In this document: piece by piece, positions 8,231-17,310 of the stretch | Numbering within the stretch: the first letter of the stretch is position 1 | Layout of the letters: each line of letters begins with the position of its first letter | Assembly (NCBI RefSeq): GCF_017638545.1 | Contig: NZ_CP072110.1 | Location: 620,001-684,000 of the forward strand | Length of the DNA: 64,000 nucleotides | Reading direction: 5' to 3' | Source of the DNA: Psychrosphaera ytuae | GTDB lineage: Bacteria > Pseudomonadota > Gammaproteobacteria > Enterobacterales > Alteromonadaceae | Translations under genes and position numbers: made by a program | The notes under the pieces: generated by a model | The model's input: only the letters and a program-made list of their open reading frames with translations | Told to the model about the DNA's origin: nothing | Databases searched by the model: none

Positions 8231-10111
8231 ATGAAGTTCAGCCTAGGCACCAACATCAAACAAAAATTGATCATCAATGCAGCACTCGTTGCTGCCGGCA
8301 TGGTCTTCATGCTTTTGCTTTTGATTTATTCAAATTCAAAAAACATGAGCTACACACAAGCGCTGCAATTACTTGAAACCTTTAACACGGGTACTTACAA
8401 ACTTAAATCAGGTGCGCAAGCATTCTTAGAGACGAAAGACCTTACCGACGTCGAAAATTTTAATCAGCTAGTTGAAAAAGAAACTCAGCAAATAGCTAAG
8501 TTTAAGAAAGTTTTACAAGAACAATCATTCCCGACCAAAGGACTCGATAGTTTTCAAGCTGCACTAACCCGCTATAACAATTCCTTTAACATAGTCGTTG
8601 AGCTACAGAAAAAAATAGGTCTAAATCCGAAAGATGGTTTGTACGGAGATTTGCGAGGAGCAGTTCACAACATAGAAACCTTGTTAAGTGAACAGAATAA
8701 TTACTTGTTATTGACTGATATGTTGCAGCTACGTCGTGCTGAAAAGGACTTTATGCTTCGATTTGATCTAAAGTATCTGGATAAATTTAATGATGGCGTA
8801 GATACCCTAAGCAGTAATATTCGCATGTCAGACATAGACCCTGCGACCCAATCAACACTTCAGTCATATCTATCTGACTACAAAAAGAAGTTTAGAACGC
8901 TTGTTGATGCCGAGACTGAAAAAGGATTGGATGCTCAATCTGGTGTTAGGGCTGAGTTGGATAAGTCAGTTAATGATTTAAAATCAGCCATGGCAACTAT
9001 GTCTAATCAAATAAATGACGCGATTGTAAGCGCCCAAACCAAAACACAAATCGCAGGATTTGTCTTGTTTGCAGGTTTAACTATTGTCGTACTTGCGTCT
9101 ACTTACGTTACAAGCACCAAAGTACTGACACCAATTAAAGAAATATCTTCTTCTATCTCTCTAGTCCGTGAAGAGAATGATCTTACTACAGATTTAACCT
9201 TTGATGGTTCGGATGAAGTCTCTGCAATGGGGAGACAATTTAATGATTTAATCAAAGAGTTCCGAGAATTAATCAATAAGGTTATCAGTGCAGTTCAAGC
9301 ACTCGACTCAGCAACAAACAGTCTGGTAAATAACTCCCGACACAACCAAGATTCGCTAGATTTACAATTGAAAGAGACAGAATCTGTTGCTGCAGCCGTA
9401 ACGGAAATGGGCGCGACCATTAAAGAAATTGTGAGTAATACCGAAGACGCCGCAGCTAAAGCATTGAGCAGTAACGACAATGCCGAGCAAGGGTACACAC
9501 AAGTTAATCTAACAATTGATAGTATTAAACAGCTATCAGACAATCTGGCGATAGCCGTTCAGGATGTAACAGAGTTAGCGGAGGAGAGTAAAAATGTCGG
9601 CTCTGTATTGGATGTCATTCGAGGCATTGCCGAACAAACTAACTTATTGGCGTTGAATGCCGCAATTGAAGCAGCTCGAGCCGGCGAGCACGGTCGCGGT
9701 TTTGCGGTAGTTGCAGATGAAGTCCGTACCTTAGCAATGAGAACACAAGAATCGACCAAAGAGATTGAAAATATCATCTCATCTTTACAAGGTCGAATCG
9801 GTTCAATTGTTAACGTGATTGATCAGTGTCAAGAACAAGGAAATAACTCTACGCAGAGAGCGGCTGAGGCTGGCGACAAACTAAATTCCATCACGGCTGA
9901 CGTTAAAGTTATTATGGATATGAATACCCAAATAGCGACGGCGATCGAGCAACAAAGTAAAGCAGCCGAAGAAGTAAATCAGAACGTTGTTGCAATCAGA
10001 GATGTCGCTGACAACTCATTTCAAAGAGCGAAAGACAACGCCAAAAGTAGCACTCAAATATCAGATCAAGCACAGATTCTTCGATCTTTTATTGAGAAAT
10101 ACAAAGTGTAG
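8231..10111 (+). CDS. Methyl-accepting chemotaxis protein
   Basis: This is a membrane chemoreceptor that controls CheA kinase. A membrane helix at about residues 13-30 is followed by a long all-helical periplasmic domain of about 240 residues, which may be of the helical bimodular type. A second membrane helix (about 275-295), a HAMP segment and a long cytoplasmic coiled coil come next. The hairpin tip is diagnostic: GIAEQTNLLALNAAIEAARAG, then HGRGFAVVADEVRTLA. The ATG at 8231 has a GGA motif at a suitable distance. The ligand is unknown. The gene stands alone and ends at a strong terminator. Confidence 0.93.
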   Translation: MKFSLGTNIKQKLIINAALVAAGMVFMLLLLIYSNSKNMSYTQALQLLETFNTGTYKLKSGAQAFLETKDLTDVENFNQLVEKETQQIAKFKKVLQEQSFPTKGLDSFQAALTRYNNSFNIVVELQKKIGLNPKDGLYGDLRGAVHNIETLLSEQNNYLLLTDMLQLRRAEKDFMLRFDLKYLDKFNDGVDTLSSNIRMSDIDPATQSTLQSYLSDYKKKFRTLVDAETEKGLDAQSGVRAELDKSVNDLKSAMATMSNQINDAIVSAQTKTQIAGFVLFAGLTIVVLASTYVTSTKVLTPIKEISSSISLVREENDLTTDLTFDGSDEVSAMGRQFNDLIKEFRELINKVISAVQALDSATNSLVNNSRHNQDSLDLQLKETESVAAAVTEMGATIKEIVSNTEDAAAKALSSNDNAEQGYTQVNLTIDSIKQLSDNLAIAVQDVTELAEESKNVGSVLDVIRGIAEQTNLLALNAAIEAARAGEHGRGFAVVADEVRTLAMRTQESTKEIENIISSLQGRIGSIVNVIDQCQEQGNNSTQRAAEAGDKLNSITADVKVIMDMNTQIATAIEQQSKAAEEVNQNVVAIRDVADNSFQRAKDNAKSSTQISDQAQILRSFIEKYKV

Positions 10112-10113
10112 TA

Positions 10114-10140
10114 AAAAAGGGCCTCAAAGGCCCTTTTTCT
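10114..10140. terminator. Bidirectional terminator between two convergent genes
   Basis: A perfect 11-bp stem (AAAAAGGGCCT / AGGCCCTTTTT) with a three-base loop, ending in T-runs on both strands. It serves the chemoreceptor gene on the plus strand and the dehydrogenase gene on the minus strand. Confidence 0.9.
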
Positions 10141-11015
10141 TAGTTTGCTCTATATCTCTCAAGCCTTGCTAACAAGCTTGATGTATCCCATCGATTTCCC
10201 TGCATTGCTTGGACTTCAGAATAAAACTGATCTACCAAAGCTGTGACCGGTAAATGAGATCCGTTGCGCTTCGCCTCATCTAATGCAAATCCCAAGTCTT
10301 TGCGCATCCAGTCAATAGCGAAACCAAAGTCGTACTCGCCTTTCCACATAGTCTGATGGCGATTGTCCATTTGCCAACTACCTGCGGCTCCTTTTGAGAT
10401 TGCCTCCACAACTTCAACTCCATCTAGGCCGGCAGAACGAGCAAAATGCAAACCCTCTGCAAGTCCCTGCACCACACCTGCAATACAAATTTGATTAACC
10501 ATTTTGGTTAATTGACCGGAGCCAACGGGTCCCATTAATTTACTAAATTTAGAAAACGAATCTATTGCCGGTTTGGCAAAGTCAAAATCTGCCTGTTCAC
10601 CACCAACCATAACAGTTAATACACCATTTTCAGCGCCTGCCTGACCACCAGAAACTGGTGCATCTAAAAAGGACAACTTGTGACCTTTCGCTTGTTCGGC
10701 CATTTCACGTGCTAATTCTGCTGACGTTGTTGTGTTATCTATTATGATCGCACCTGACTGCGCTGAGTTAAATACGCCATCCGAGCCATTTAATACGGCT
10801 CTAACATCATCATCGTTTCCGACACAAATAAATATCAACTGCGCACCTTCTGCCGCTAGGCCTGGAGTCGTGGCATAAGTGCCACCGTATTCAGCTTGCC
10901 ATGCTTGAGCTTTGCTTGTAGTACGATTAAATACAGTGACATCGAAACCAGACTTCTGTAAGTGTCCGGCCATTGGATAGCCCATTACACCTAGGCCGAT
11001 AAAGCTGACTTTCAT
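10140..11015 (-). CDS. NAD(P)-dependent beta-hydroxyacid dehydrogenase (3-hydroxyisobutyrate dehydrogenase family)
   Basis: The enzyme belongs to the family of 3-hydroxyisobutyrate dehydrogenase and tartronate-semialdehyde/glyoxylate reductases. It has the dinucleotide fold GLGVMGYPMAGHL at residues 7-19, an FNRT turn at 29-32 whose arginine suggests NADPH, the substrate loop DAPVSGG at 118-124, and the catalytic Lys171 in TKMVNQ. It could be the MmsB partner of the valine genes 7 kb away, but the NADPH-type turn also fits a GlyR/GarR-like reductase. The substrate is unresolved. Confidence 0.85.
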   Translation of the reverse strand: MKVSFIGLGVMGYPMAGHLQKSGFDVTVFNRTTSKAQAWQAEYGGTYATTPGLAAEGAQLIFICVGNDDDVRAVLNGSDGVFNSAQSGAIIIDNTTTSAELAREMAEQAKGHKLSFLDAPVSGGQAGAENGVLTVMVGGEQADFDFAKPAIDSFSKFSKLMGPVGSGQLTKMVNQICIAGVVQGLAEGLHFARSAGLDGVEVVEAISKGAAGSWQMDNRHQTMWKGEYDFGFAIDWMRKDLGFALDEAKRNGSHLPVTALVDQFYSEVQAMQGNRWDTSSLLARLERYRAN

Positions 11016-11043
11016 TGTTTTTCCTTGTGATGAATGATTTACG

Positions 11044-12159
11044 TTAGGATTCTACCGCAATTTTATACAATTGAGTGCCAACCTGAACAGCAGCTGATGG
11101 ATAATGTAAGATTACGGTTCCACTTTGTGGCGCATGAATATTAACAATCGCAGAGTCATTATCAAACTCCAATGAATTTAACACCCGCGCCAAAACATCG
11201 CCTTTTTGTACTTTGTCGCCCGCTTTTTTTATGTATTCGACCATTCCAGCGTGCTGGCTAAATAGCGTTTTGTAATTACTAAGTGGAACGACTGCCACAG
11301 TCTTGGGCGTTATATTTTCTTGTCCTTCAACAAGGCCCTTTTTAGCGAGATATTGAATAACGCCATTTGCGTCGTCACTAGCTTGTGCAAGGCAAATATT
11401 TTCTTGGGATCCCAATTCGATAGTAAATGCATCAACGTGATAATCAAAATCTAAACCCCGTTGTTTTAATGCTTGCTTAAGTCTATACCAAGGCGTAAAA
11501 CTGGCTTCGTCTAGTGCTCCTGCAAATTCTATTGGAATAGATAAAACGGTCTCAATATTAAACCATTGAGCTTCTTCAGTAAGAAACTCAGGGCTATAGA
11601 TGTGTCGTGTAGAAGATGGTCCTGTGTGAAGATCCAACACCATGTCAGCTTTAGAAGCCATCTCTTGTAATTTAATATTTAAAAACTGCGCGGTGTTTAC
11701 GCCCCAGTCTTTGTTTAATTTGTTGTTTAAGCTATCCAATAAAAACAGACGGAATTTATCGACGATCTGTTTTTCGGACCAATCGGCCAGCTGCTCATCA
11801 AACTCCGAAATAAACCGGCCAACAATTTCATTGTCAAAGTGATAAAAACGATTCCAGTTATTACCCGTAGTAGCATCAAACCTACCTTGCAGATACTCAC
11901 CAGCTCTTTGAGTACGTCCAAACGGGTTACAATTGGGTACTAGAACAAAATTCGCGTTAAGTTTTAGCGCTTTAAGTTTTCGGATCAAATGGTAAATCAC
12001 CGCACTGCCCTGCATCTCTGCTGCATGCACTGCACTTTGGATGTAGACCGTTTTACAATTTGGTTGACCGCAGTCAATATCGTAAACTGGGATACCAATT
12101 TCTTGACCGGCGATATCCTGATTAAGAGTCACCATTTGTTTTGAAATATTCATAGTCAC
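11044..12159 (-). CDS. Succinylglutamate desuccinylase/aspartoacylase-family metallohydrolase
   Basis: This is a zinc-dependent hydrolase of the M14-like AstE/AspA family, which cleaves N-acyl amino acids or related amides. Zinc ligands are visible as His45 and Glu48 (HAAE) and His178 (DLHTG). The conserved PNCNPFGRTQR and TGNNWNR segments fit the family. The C-terminal 80 residues resemble a lipoyl/biotinyl-like beta sandwich (KKAGDKVQKGDVLARV), as found in this subfamily. It lies 11 bases after lysC on the same strand, so it may share the lysine-responsive transcript. The substrate is unknown. Confidence 0.82.
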   Translation of the reverse strand: MTMNISKQMVTLNQDIAGQEIGIPVYDIDCGQPNCKTVYIQSAVHAAEMQGSAVIYHLIRKLKALKLNANFVLVPNCNPFGRTQRAGEYLQGRFDATTGNNWNRFYHFDNEIVGRFISEFDEQLADWSEKQIVDKFRLFLLDSLNNKLNKDWGVNTAQFLNIKLQEMASKADMVLDLHTGPSSTRHIYSPEFLTEEAQWFNIETVLSIPIEFAGALDEASFTPWYRLKQALKQRGLDFDYHVDAFTIELGSQENICLAQASDDANGVIQYLAKKGLVEGQENITPKTVAVVPLSNYKTLFSQHAGMVEYIKKAGDKVQKGDVLARVLNSLEFDNDSAIVNIHAPQSGTVILHYPSAAVQVGTQLYKIAVES

Positions 12160-12170
12160 TAAATTCTAGC

Positions 12171-13553
12171 CTATAAGGAAAAAACATCATCGTGGATTGA
12201 TTGCACTACCGATTTGGCGTTGCGTTGGTGGACCAAAAAACAAATATTGTGAATGCTTGCACCATGGCAGATCATTCTTAAAGGGTGAGACGATAACGAC
12301 TGAAAAAGCTTTCTCGCACTATCATTTCCTGTTTCTGTAATACTGTGATTACCTATTGCAGCTACTAGTGCTAGATCAGTCTCAACTTTTACAGAACAAA
12401 AGTCGCTTAACTCTGCTAAACACTCTTCAGAAATAACAGCAACATGCTCATTTGGTGCTTTATCTATAGTTAATGCAACCGAAATTTCCGATGTGGTGAT
12501 CAAATCAACCGAAAGGTCATGTTTGGCAAGAATCGCAAATACACGTGCCAAAAAGCCACTTGCATGTAACATCGCAGGACTACTGACCGTCAATAGCGTT
12601 TGGTTTTCTCTCAACGCTATTGCACGAATTCCCGGTGCGGAGGGTTGTTTTTTGATCCAAGTCCCACCCAACTCTGGGTTAACGCTTGAACCAACAAAAA
12701 CATCAATATTGGCTCTCGCTGCTGGAAGTATCGTCGCTGGATGAAGTACCTTTGCGCCAAAAGTAGCCAATTCTGCTGCTTCGTTAAAGCTAAGTTCTAA
12801 CATAGGCTTTGCATGGCCAGTGATACGAGGGTCAGTAGTATAAATCCCCGGCACGTCGGTCCATATTTGAACTTCATTTGCACCTAACGCTTCTGATAAT
12901 AAAGCAGCCGAATAGTCACTTCCTCCTCGACCTAGTGTTGTTGTGTTACCAAACTTATCCGAGCCAATAAAGCCTTGCGCAACGATTACTTGAGTAGATA
13001 ATAAAGGCGCTAATAACTCATTTGAAAGCTGAGCAATTTCGTCGATTTGCGGTTGAGCATGGCCAAAGTTACTGTCTGTTCTCATCACAGCCCTAACATC
13101 AAAAGCTCGAGCGTATCCCTGACTTAATCCCCTTAATGCAGCGGATTCGTTTAATACTTGGCTAAATATCACACTCGACATTTGTTCACCAAATGACAAT
13201 ATCTCATCTACCGCCTTGTTACTGTATAAGTTATTAAGCTCGGTAACCGCGTGTTGTAGATTGTCTAATATCGCTAATACGGTCTTTAATACTTTAGATG
13301 GATCATTTAGTTTATTTATGATTTCAAGCTGAACGGCTTTGATACTCTCAATAATATCGGCTTGCTCGAGTGTTTCGGTTTGTCGGTTAGCTAATTGAAC
13401 AAGGTAATTAGTAACACCTGAAGACGCTGAAACTACAACAACTTTGATAGACGAATCGTTTAAAACAACATTAGCACAGCGTTGCATCGCAGCGTGATCG
13501 GCTAAACTTGTTCCGCCAAATTTAGCAACGTGTAGACGAGTTTGTGTAGACAT
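12171..13553 (-). CDS. lysC: Aspartate kinase, lysine-sensitive monofunctional type (AK III)
   Basis: LysC phosphorylates L-aspartate, the first step to lysine, threonine and methionine. The N-terminal KFGGTSLAD motif, the catalytic domain to about residue 290 (with GRGGSDYSAALL) and two C-terminal ACT domains are recognisable. At 460 residues it is close to E. coli AK III. I place the start at 13553, after GGGAT. A longer frame opening at 13661 begins inside the lysine riboswitch and is not real. The preceding riboswitch ties expression to lysine. Confidence 0.95.
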   Translation of the reverse strand: MSTQTRLHVAKFGGTSLADHAAMQRCANVVLNDSSIKVVVVSASSGVTNYLVQLANRQTETLEQADIIESIKAVQLEIINKLNDPSKVLKTVLAILDNLQHAVTELNNLYSNKAVDEILSFGEQMSSVIFSQVLNESAALRGLSQGYARAFDVRAVMRTDSNFGHAQPQIDEIAQLSNELLAPLLSTQVIVAQGFIGSDKFGNTTTLGRGGSDYSAALLSEALGANEVQIWTDVPGIYTTDPRITGHAKPMLELSFNEAAELATFGAKVLHPATILPAARANIDVFVGSSVNPELGGTWIKKQPSAPGIRAIALRENQTLLTVSSPAMLHASGFLARVFAILAKHDLSVDLITTSEISVALTIDKAPNEHVAVISEECLAELSDFCSVKVETDLALVAAIGNHSITETGNDSARKLFQSLSSHPLRMICHGASIHNICFLVHQRNAKSVVQSIHDDVFSL

Positions 13554-13636
13554 TTTTATCCCAAAATTAAAGTAATAATGGGGAGGGATCAGGTTATAAG
13601 GTGATTGGCTGCGATTGCAGTTCATGAACTTACTAA

Positions 13637-13803
13637 CCAGAAGCGCTCCACCAGATAACATGGTGACAACTGCTGAAACTCAATTCAGACAGCCGAAATA
13701 CGTCTATCTCAACAAACGTATCCCTCGGCGATGAACCCCTCACAAGTTTTCTTAGAAGTTGAGACTTCTCCAACTTGCTACCTGAACATCGCACCTCTTC
13801 TGT
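13637..13803 (-). ncRNA. Lysine riboswitch (L box) with expression platform, upstream of lysC
   Basis: Read on the minus strand, the leader carries the conserved L-box pieces in order: AGAAGAGGTGCG, then GGTAGCAAGTTGGAG, GAGGGGTTCATCGCCGAGG, CGGCTGTCTGAA and AGTTGTCACC. A GGTGGAGCGCTTCTGG segment follows, matching my recollection of the platform downstream of the E. coli lysC aptamer. CAGAAG at the 5' side can pair with CTTCTG at the 3' end. Lysine binding should reduce lysC expression. Confidence 0.93.
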
Positions 13804-13846
13804 GTTGCAAATACTTGCAACGTGACTCGTAGCTTTACGAGTTAGT
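13803..13846 (-). other. Two hairpins at the 5' end of the lysC leader
   Basis: In the minus-strand transcript, ACTCGTA/TACGAGT (AAGC loop) and GTTGCAA/TTGCAAC (GTAT loop) form two back-to-back hairpins just before the aptamer. As I recall it, the E. coli lysC leader also has a hairpin here. They may protect the RNA 5' end or help folding. Confidence 0.55.
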
Positions 13847-13850
13847 CGCT

Positions 13851-13879
13851 ATTACAAAAAAATTAGAGTAAAAAGTCAA
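13851..13879 (-). promoter_or_regulatory. Sigma-70 promoter of lysC
   Basis: On the minus strand TTGACT and TGTAAT are separated by exactly 17 bases. They place the transcript start a few bases before the leader hairpins, giving a leader of about 290 bases. Confidence 0.7.
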
Positions 13880-13907
13880 ATGCTATTTTGCATGCAAAGT
13901 AAACTGA

Positions 13908-13947
13908 ACAAAAATAATTCTGAGACTCGGTCAGCAGAATTATTTTT
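13908..13947 (-). terminator. Terminator after the KAS III-like gene
   Basis: A 13-bp perfect stem (AAAAATAATTCTG / CAGAATTATTTTT) with a 12-base loop starts 11 bases after the stop codon. It ends in a T-run in the direction of the gene and separates it from lysC. Confidence 0.7.
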
Positions 13948-13957
13948 AAACAACCAA

Positions 13958-15076
13958 TTATACTTTTTCTAAACTAATACAACCAACAGAGTACCCGGCT
14001 CCAAAACTACAAAGTATCCCTTTATCACCTGCCCGGAAGTCGTCTTTGTACTTGTGGAACGCAACAACACTGCCTGCAGAAGCAGTATTAGCATATTCAT
14101 CTAAGATCAAAGGTGCATCCAAAAACTCAGGCTCTCGACCTAGAAGTTTTTTAGCAGCAAACAGATTCATGTTGATGTTAGCTTGATGCAACCACATGCG
14201 TTTTACATCTTCAACCGTCCAGCCGTTTTGTTCTAAATGTCCGCTAATGGTTGATGTGACGATAGGCAACAACTCTTTAAACACCTTTCGCCCCTCTTGG
14301 AAGAAATATGAATTGTCTTCAGGTAATTCGTCGTAACAATGATCAACATAACTGTGATTACATTGAATATTATTCGAGAATTGAGTGAATTGTTGAGTGT
14401 TAACAATTTTAAATTGTGAGTCACTCGTTGCTGTTTCTTGACGTTCAATTACAACCGCAGTTGCAACATCGCCAAAGATGAAGTGACTGTCACGATTAGT
14501 GTAGTCCAATTGCGGTGTGGTGAATTCTGGGTTAACAACCAAAACACATTTTGCCGTGCCACTGACTACTGCGTTGTAGGCATTGACTATCGCAAATGTA
14601 GCCGTAGAACACGCAACGTTCATATCAAAACCAAACCCTTGAGCGCCAAGAATTTGCTGAACTTCGATCGCCATAGCCGGATACGATCGTTGCATATTGG
14701 ATGACCCCAAGATAACCATGTCGATTTCGTCAGCTTGTTTGTTCGCCTGACGTAACGCATCTTTCGCTGCTTCCACCGCCATCAACACCATTTCTGGTGG
14801 CTCTGTCGGTGCGTTTTTGGTTAGTTTAGGGTGCATAATACGGGTGTCAGTTATACCCTCTTTTACCATTGCATAACGAGACTTAATCCCTGAGGCTTTT
14901 TCGATAAACTCAACACTTGAAGGTTTCTTTTCCGCGCGCTTTCCAGCTGCAATCTCTTCCGCATATTGCTCGTTGTATTCACTTACATGGGCATTTAGAA
15001 CATCAACAAGTTCTTGGTTACTGATTTTATGAGGTGGGGTAAACAGACCTGAACCCGAAATCACGATTGATGACAT
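13958..15076 (-). CDS. Beta-ketoacyl-ACP synthase III-like condensing enzyme
   Basis: This is a FabH-type thiolase-fold enzyme that starts or carries out acyl condensations. The catalytic triad is present: Cys156 in NVACSTATF, His297 in WLHQAN and Asn330 in EYANTASAG. At 372 residues it is longer than canonical FabH (about 317), with an extra charged segment at residues 30-55, and belongs to the longer FabH-like group common in marine gammaproteobacteria. The start at 15076 (MSSIVISG) is better supported than a start seven codons upstream. It lies directly after kdsA, so a role in lipid or lipopolysaccharide acyl supply is possible but only inferred. Confidence 0.85.
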   Translation of the reverse strand: MSSIVISGSGLFTPPHKISNQELVDVLNAHVSEYNEQYAEEIAAGKRAEKKPSSVEFIEKASGIKSRYAMVKEGITDTRIMHPKLTKNAPTEPPEMVLMAVEAAKDALRQANKQADEIDMVILGSSNMQRSYPAMAIEVQQILGAQGFGFDMNVACSTATFAIVNAYNAVVSGTAKCVLVVNPEFTTPQLDYTNRDSHFIFGDVATAVVIERQETATSDSQFKIVNTQQFTQFSNNIQCNHSYVDHCYDELPEDNSYFFQEGRKVFKELLPIVTSTISGHLEQNGWTVEDVKRMWLHQANINMNLFAAKKLLGREPEFLDAPLILDEYANTASAGSVVAFHKYKDDFRAGDKGILCSFGAGYSVGCISLEKV

Positions 15077-15127
15077 ATTTAACCTACTTAACTTCACATT
15101 CTGTTATTAAAAGCAATGACTGCAAAC

Positions 15128-15991
15128 TTAATTCGCTGCTGTATCTAGTGGCTCAAATGACTTAACTAAGTCATCGATTCGTTTCATTTGCGACAGGTAA
15201 CCCTCTAACTTGTCCAATGGCAGTGCACATGGCCCATCACATAGCGCTTCGTTTGGATTAGGGTGTGCTTCGATAAACAAACCTGCAAGACCAAGTGCCA
15301 TTCCGCTTCGTGCTAATTCCGCGGCTTGGGCACGACGACCATCCGCAGAGTCAGCTCTCCCGCCTGGGCGCTGTAAGGCGTGAGTCGCATCAAACATAAC
15401 TGGTGCCATTTTCTTCATATCGTCCATACCCAGCATATCTACAACTAAGTTGTTGTAACCGAACTGACTGCCTCGCTCACATAAAATAACTTTATCGTTA
15501 CCTGCTTCATTAAATTTCTTAATAATATGGCGCATTTCATGAGGTGCTAAAAATTGCGGTTTTTTAACATTGATAATGGCATCTGTCTTAGCCATAGATA
15601 CAACAAGATCAGTTTGACGCGCTAAAAATGCAGGAAGCTGAATAATATCTACAACTTCTGCTACAGGTTGTGCTTGATGTGGCTCATGAACATCGGTGAT
15701 GATAGGTAAATCAAACTGTTGCTTAATTTCCTCAAATATTTTTAAGCCCTCTTCTAGGCCGGGACCTCTATAAGAATTAATCGAAGAGCGATTGGCTTTA
15801 TCAAAACTCGCTTTAAAAACATATGGAATACCAAGTTTTGAAGTTACTTCTTTGTATTTTTCTGCAATTTTTAAAGCGAGGTCTCTCGACTCTAAAACAT
15901 TCATTCCACCAAACAAAACAAACGGCTTATCATTAGCAAGCTCAATGTCTTTGCCAATGTTAATGATTTGAGTATTCGTCGATGTTGTCAT
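15128..15991 (-). CDS. kdsA: 3-deoxy-D-manno-octulosonate-8-phosphate synthase (KDO-8-P synthase)
   Basis: KdsA condenses phosphoenolpyruvate with arabinose 5-phosphate to make KDO-8-P for lipopolysaccharide inner core. The 287 residues show typical blocks: GGMNVLESRD, KASFDKANRSS, ITDVHEPHQ, QLPAFLARQTDL and DATHALQRPGG. In E. coli kdsA also closes the hemA-prfA-prmC-sirB2-sirB1 cluster; here a DUF819 gene has been added between sirB1 and kdsA. Confidence 0.96.
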   Translation of the reverse strand: MTTSTNTQIINIGKDIELANDKPFVLFGGMNVLESRDLALKIAEKYKEVTSKLGIPYVFKASFDKANRSSINSYRGPGLEEGLKIFEEIKQQFDLPIITDVHEPHQAQPVAEVVDIIQLPAFLARQTDLVVSMAKTDAIINVKKPQFLAPHEMRHIIKKFNEAGNDKVILCERGSQFGYNNLVVDMLGMDDMKKMAPVMFDATHALQRPGGRADSADGRRAQAAELARSGMALGLAGLFIEAHPNPNEALCDGPCALPLDKLEGYLSQMKRIDDLVKSFEPLDTAAN

Positions 15992-16041
15992 TCAAATTTC
16001 TCTTTTTTAAATTCGTAATAGATGCGGAGCATCAGGGAAAA

Positions 16042-17292
16042 TTAACTTACAATCGTGCGTAACAATTGGCCACAGAACCAAGCGGCAAATGTACCTATCG
16101 CATAACCAAACACAGCGAGTAACACACCTACAGGTGCTAGCGAAGGATGGAATGCTGAAGCGACAATCGGCGCCGATGCTGCGCCACCAACATTGGCCTG
16201 ACTACCTACTGCCATGTAAAACAAAGGAGCCTTGATAAGCTTAGCAACCGAAAGCATTAATGTCGCATGGACTAGCATCCAAATCGCGCCAAGCGCAAAG
16301 TACACTGGGCTATCTAAGATAGCAGTAATATCCATTTTTAAACCGATGGCAGCTATTAAGAAATATAAGAAGGCACTGCCTACTTTAGATGCCCCTGCCG
16401 ATTCAACTTTTCTAAATTTTGTAAATGATAATGCGATGCCCATTGCACTTGAGCTCACAATCATCCAGAAAAACTTACTGTGGAAGCTGTATTTATCTAG
16501 TGTAGGAAAGTTAGTTTGCATGAACGGTGTGACTACATCTGCAAATATGTGTGCAATACCTGTTACACCAAAGCCAATGGCACAAATAACCATCAGGTCA
16601 TTTAGATTTGGGATACGAGCGTTATTCTTTTGATATTCTTCCACGTCATTTTGTAACTTGGCGATCGCAGTTGTATCAGCACCTGATTTTGCGTCTATGG
16701 ATTTGGCACTACCGGATAAAAATAACAAAACAGCCATCCATATATTAGCCACGATAATATCGACAGCAATCATAGACGAGAAAATAGTATCACCGACTTC
16801 GTAAATTTCTTTCATTGCGGTTTGGTTTGCTCCACCGCCAATCCAGCTCCCTGCGACTGTCGTCATTCCTCGCCACACTGATTCAGGACCATTTCCACCT
16901 AAAAGGTCAGGTGAAAATACGCTCATGATTAACAGTGCAATAGGTCCACCGATTACAATACCTAAAGTACCCGTTAAAAACATGACCATGGCTTTAGGGC
17001 CTAATTTTAAAATCCCTGGTAGGTCAACGCTTATCGTTAAAAGAACGATACAGGCAGGTAATAAAATTCTTGATGCTACATAATATATGTTAGCGGTCGC
17101 TTCTGGGCTGACTAGCCCAAACGTTTTAAATAACGATGGAATGAAATAACACAGCAATAATGCTGGAACAAATCGATAAAATTTCTGAAAAAATGGATGG
17201 TCACTTTTACTGGTATAAAACACCAGACCTAATATCACAGCAATTAGGCCTAATAACGTTGCTTCATTTTGAATAACTGGCATAAATTCCAA
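16042..17292 (-). CDS. DUF819-family integral membrane protein
   Basis: The protein has 416 residues and about eleven hydrophobic membrane segments, spread from residue 12 to the C terminus. The GSWIGGGANQTAMKE segment near residue 152 and the SQANVGGAASAPIVA segment near residue 365 are typical of DUF819 (YjcL-like) proteins. These are thought to be transporters, but no substrate has been established that I can name. It sits between sirB1 and kdsA on the same strand, 18 bases after sirB1 ends. Confidence 0.85.
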   Translation of the reverse strand: MEFMPVIQNEATLLGLIAVILGLVFYTSKSDHPFFQKFYRFVPALLLCYFIPSLFKTFGLVSPEATANIYYVASRILLPACIVLLTISVDLPGILKLGPKAMVMFLTGTLGIVIGGPIALLIMSVFSPDLLGGNGPESVWRGMTTVAGSWIGGGANQTAMKEIYEVGDTIFSSMIAVDIIVANIWMAVLLFLSGSAKSIDAKSGADTTAIAKLQNDVEEYQKNNARIPNLNDLMVICAIGFGVTGIAHIFADVVTPFMQTNFPTLDKYSFHSKFFWMIVSSSAMGIALSFTKFRKVESAGASKVGSAFLYFLIAAIGLKMDITAILDSPVYFALGAIWMLVHATLMLSVAKLIKAPLFYMAVGSQANVGGAASAPIVASAFHPSLAPVGVLLAVFGYAIGTFAAWFCGQLLRTIVS

Positions 17293-17310
17293 CCCTGTTA
17301 ATTATCTTTT

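Noticed and set aside
13554..13661. N-terminal extension of lysC
   Set aside because: It starts inside the lysine riboswitch and its sequence is explained by the RNA structure.
16232..16633. 133-codon frame opposite the DUF819 gene
   Set aside because: It is a shadow of the membrane-protein coding frame; the hydrophobic codon pattern explains it.
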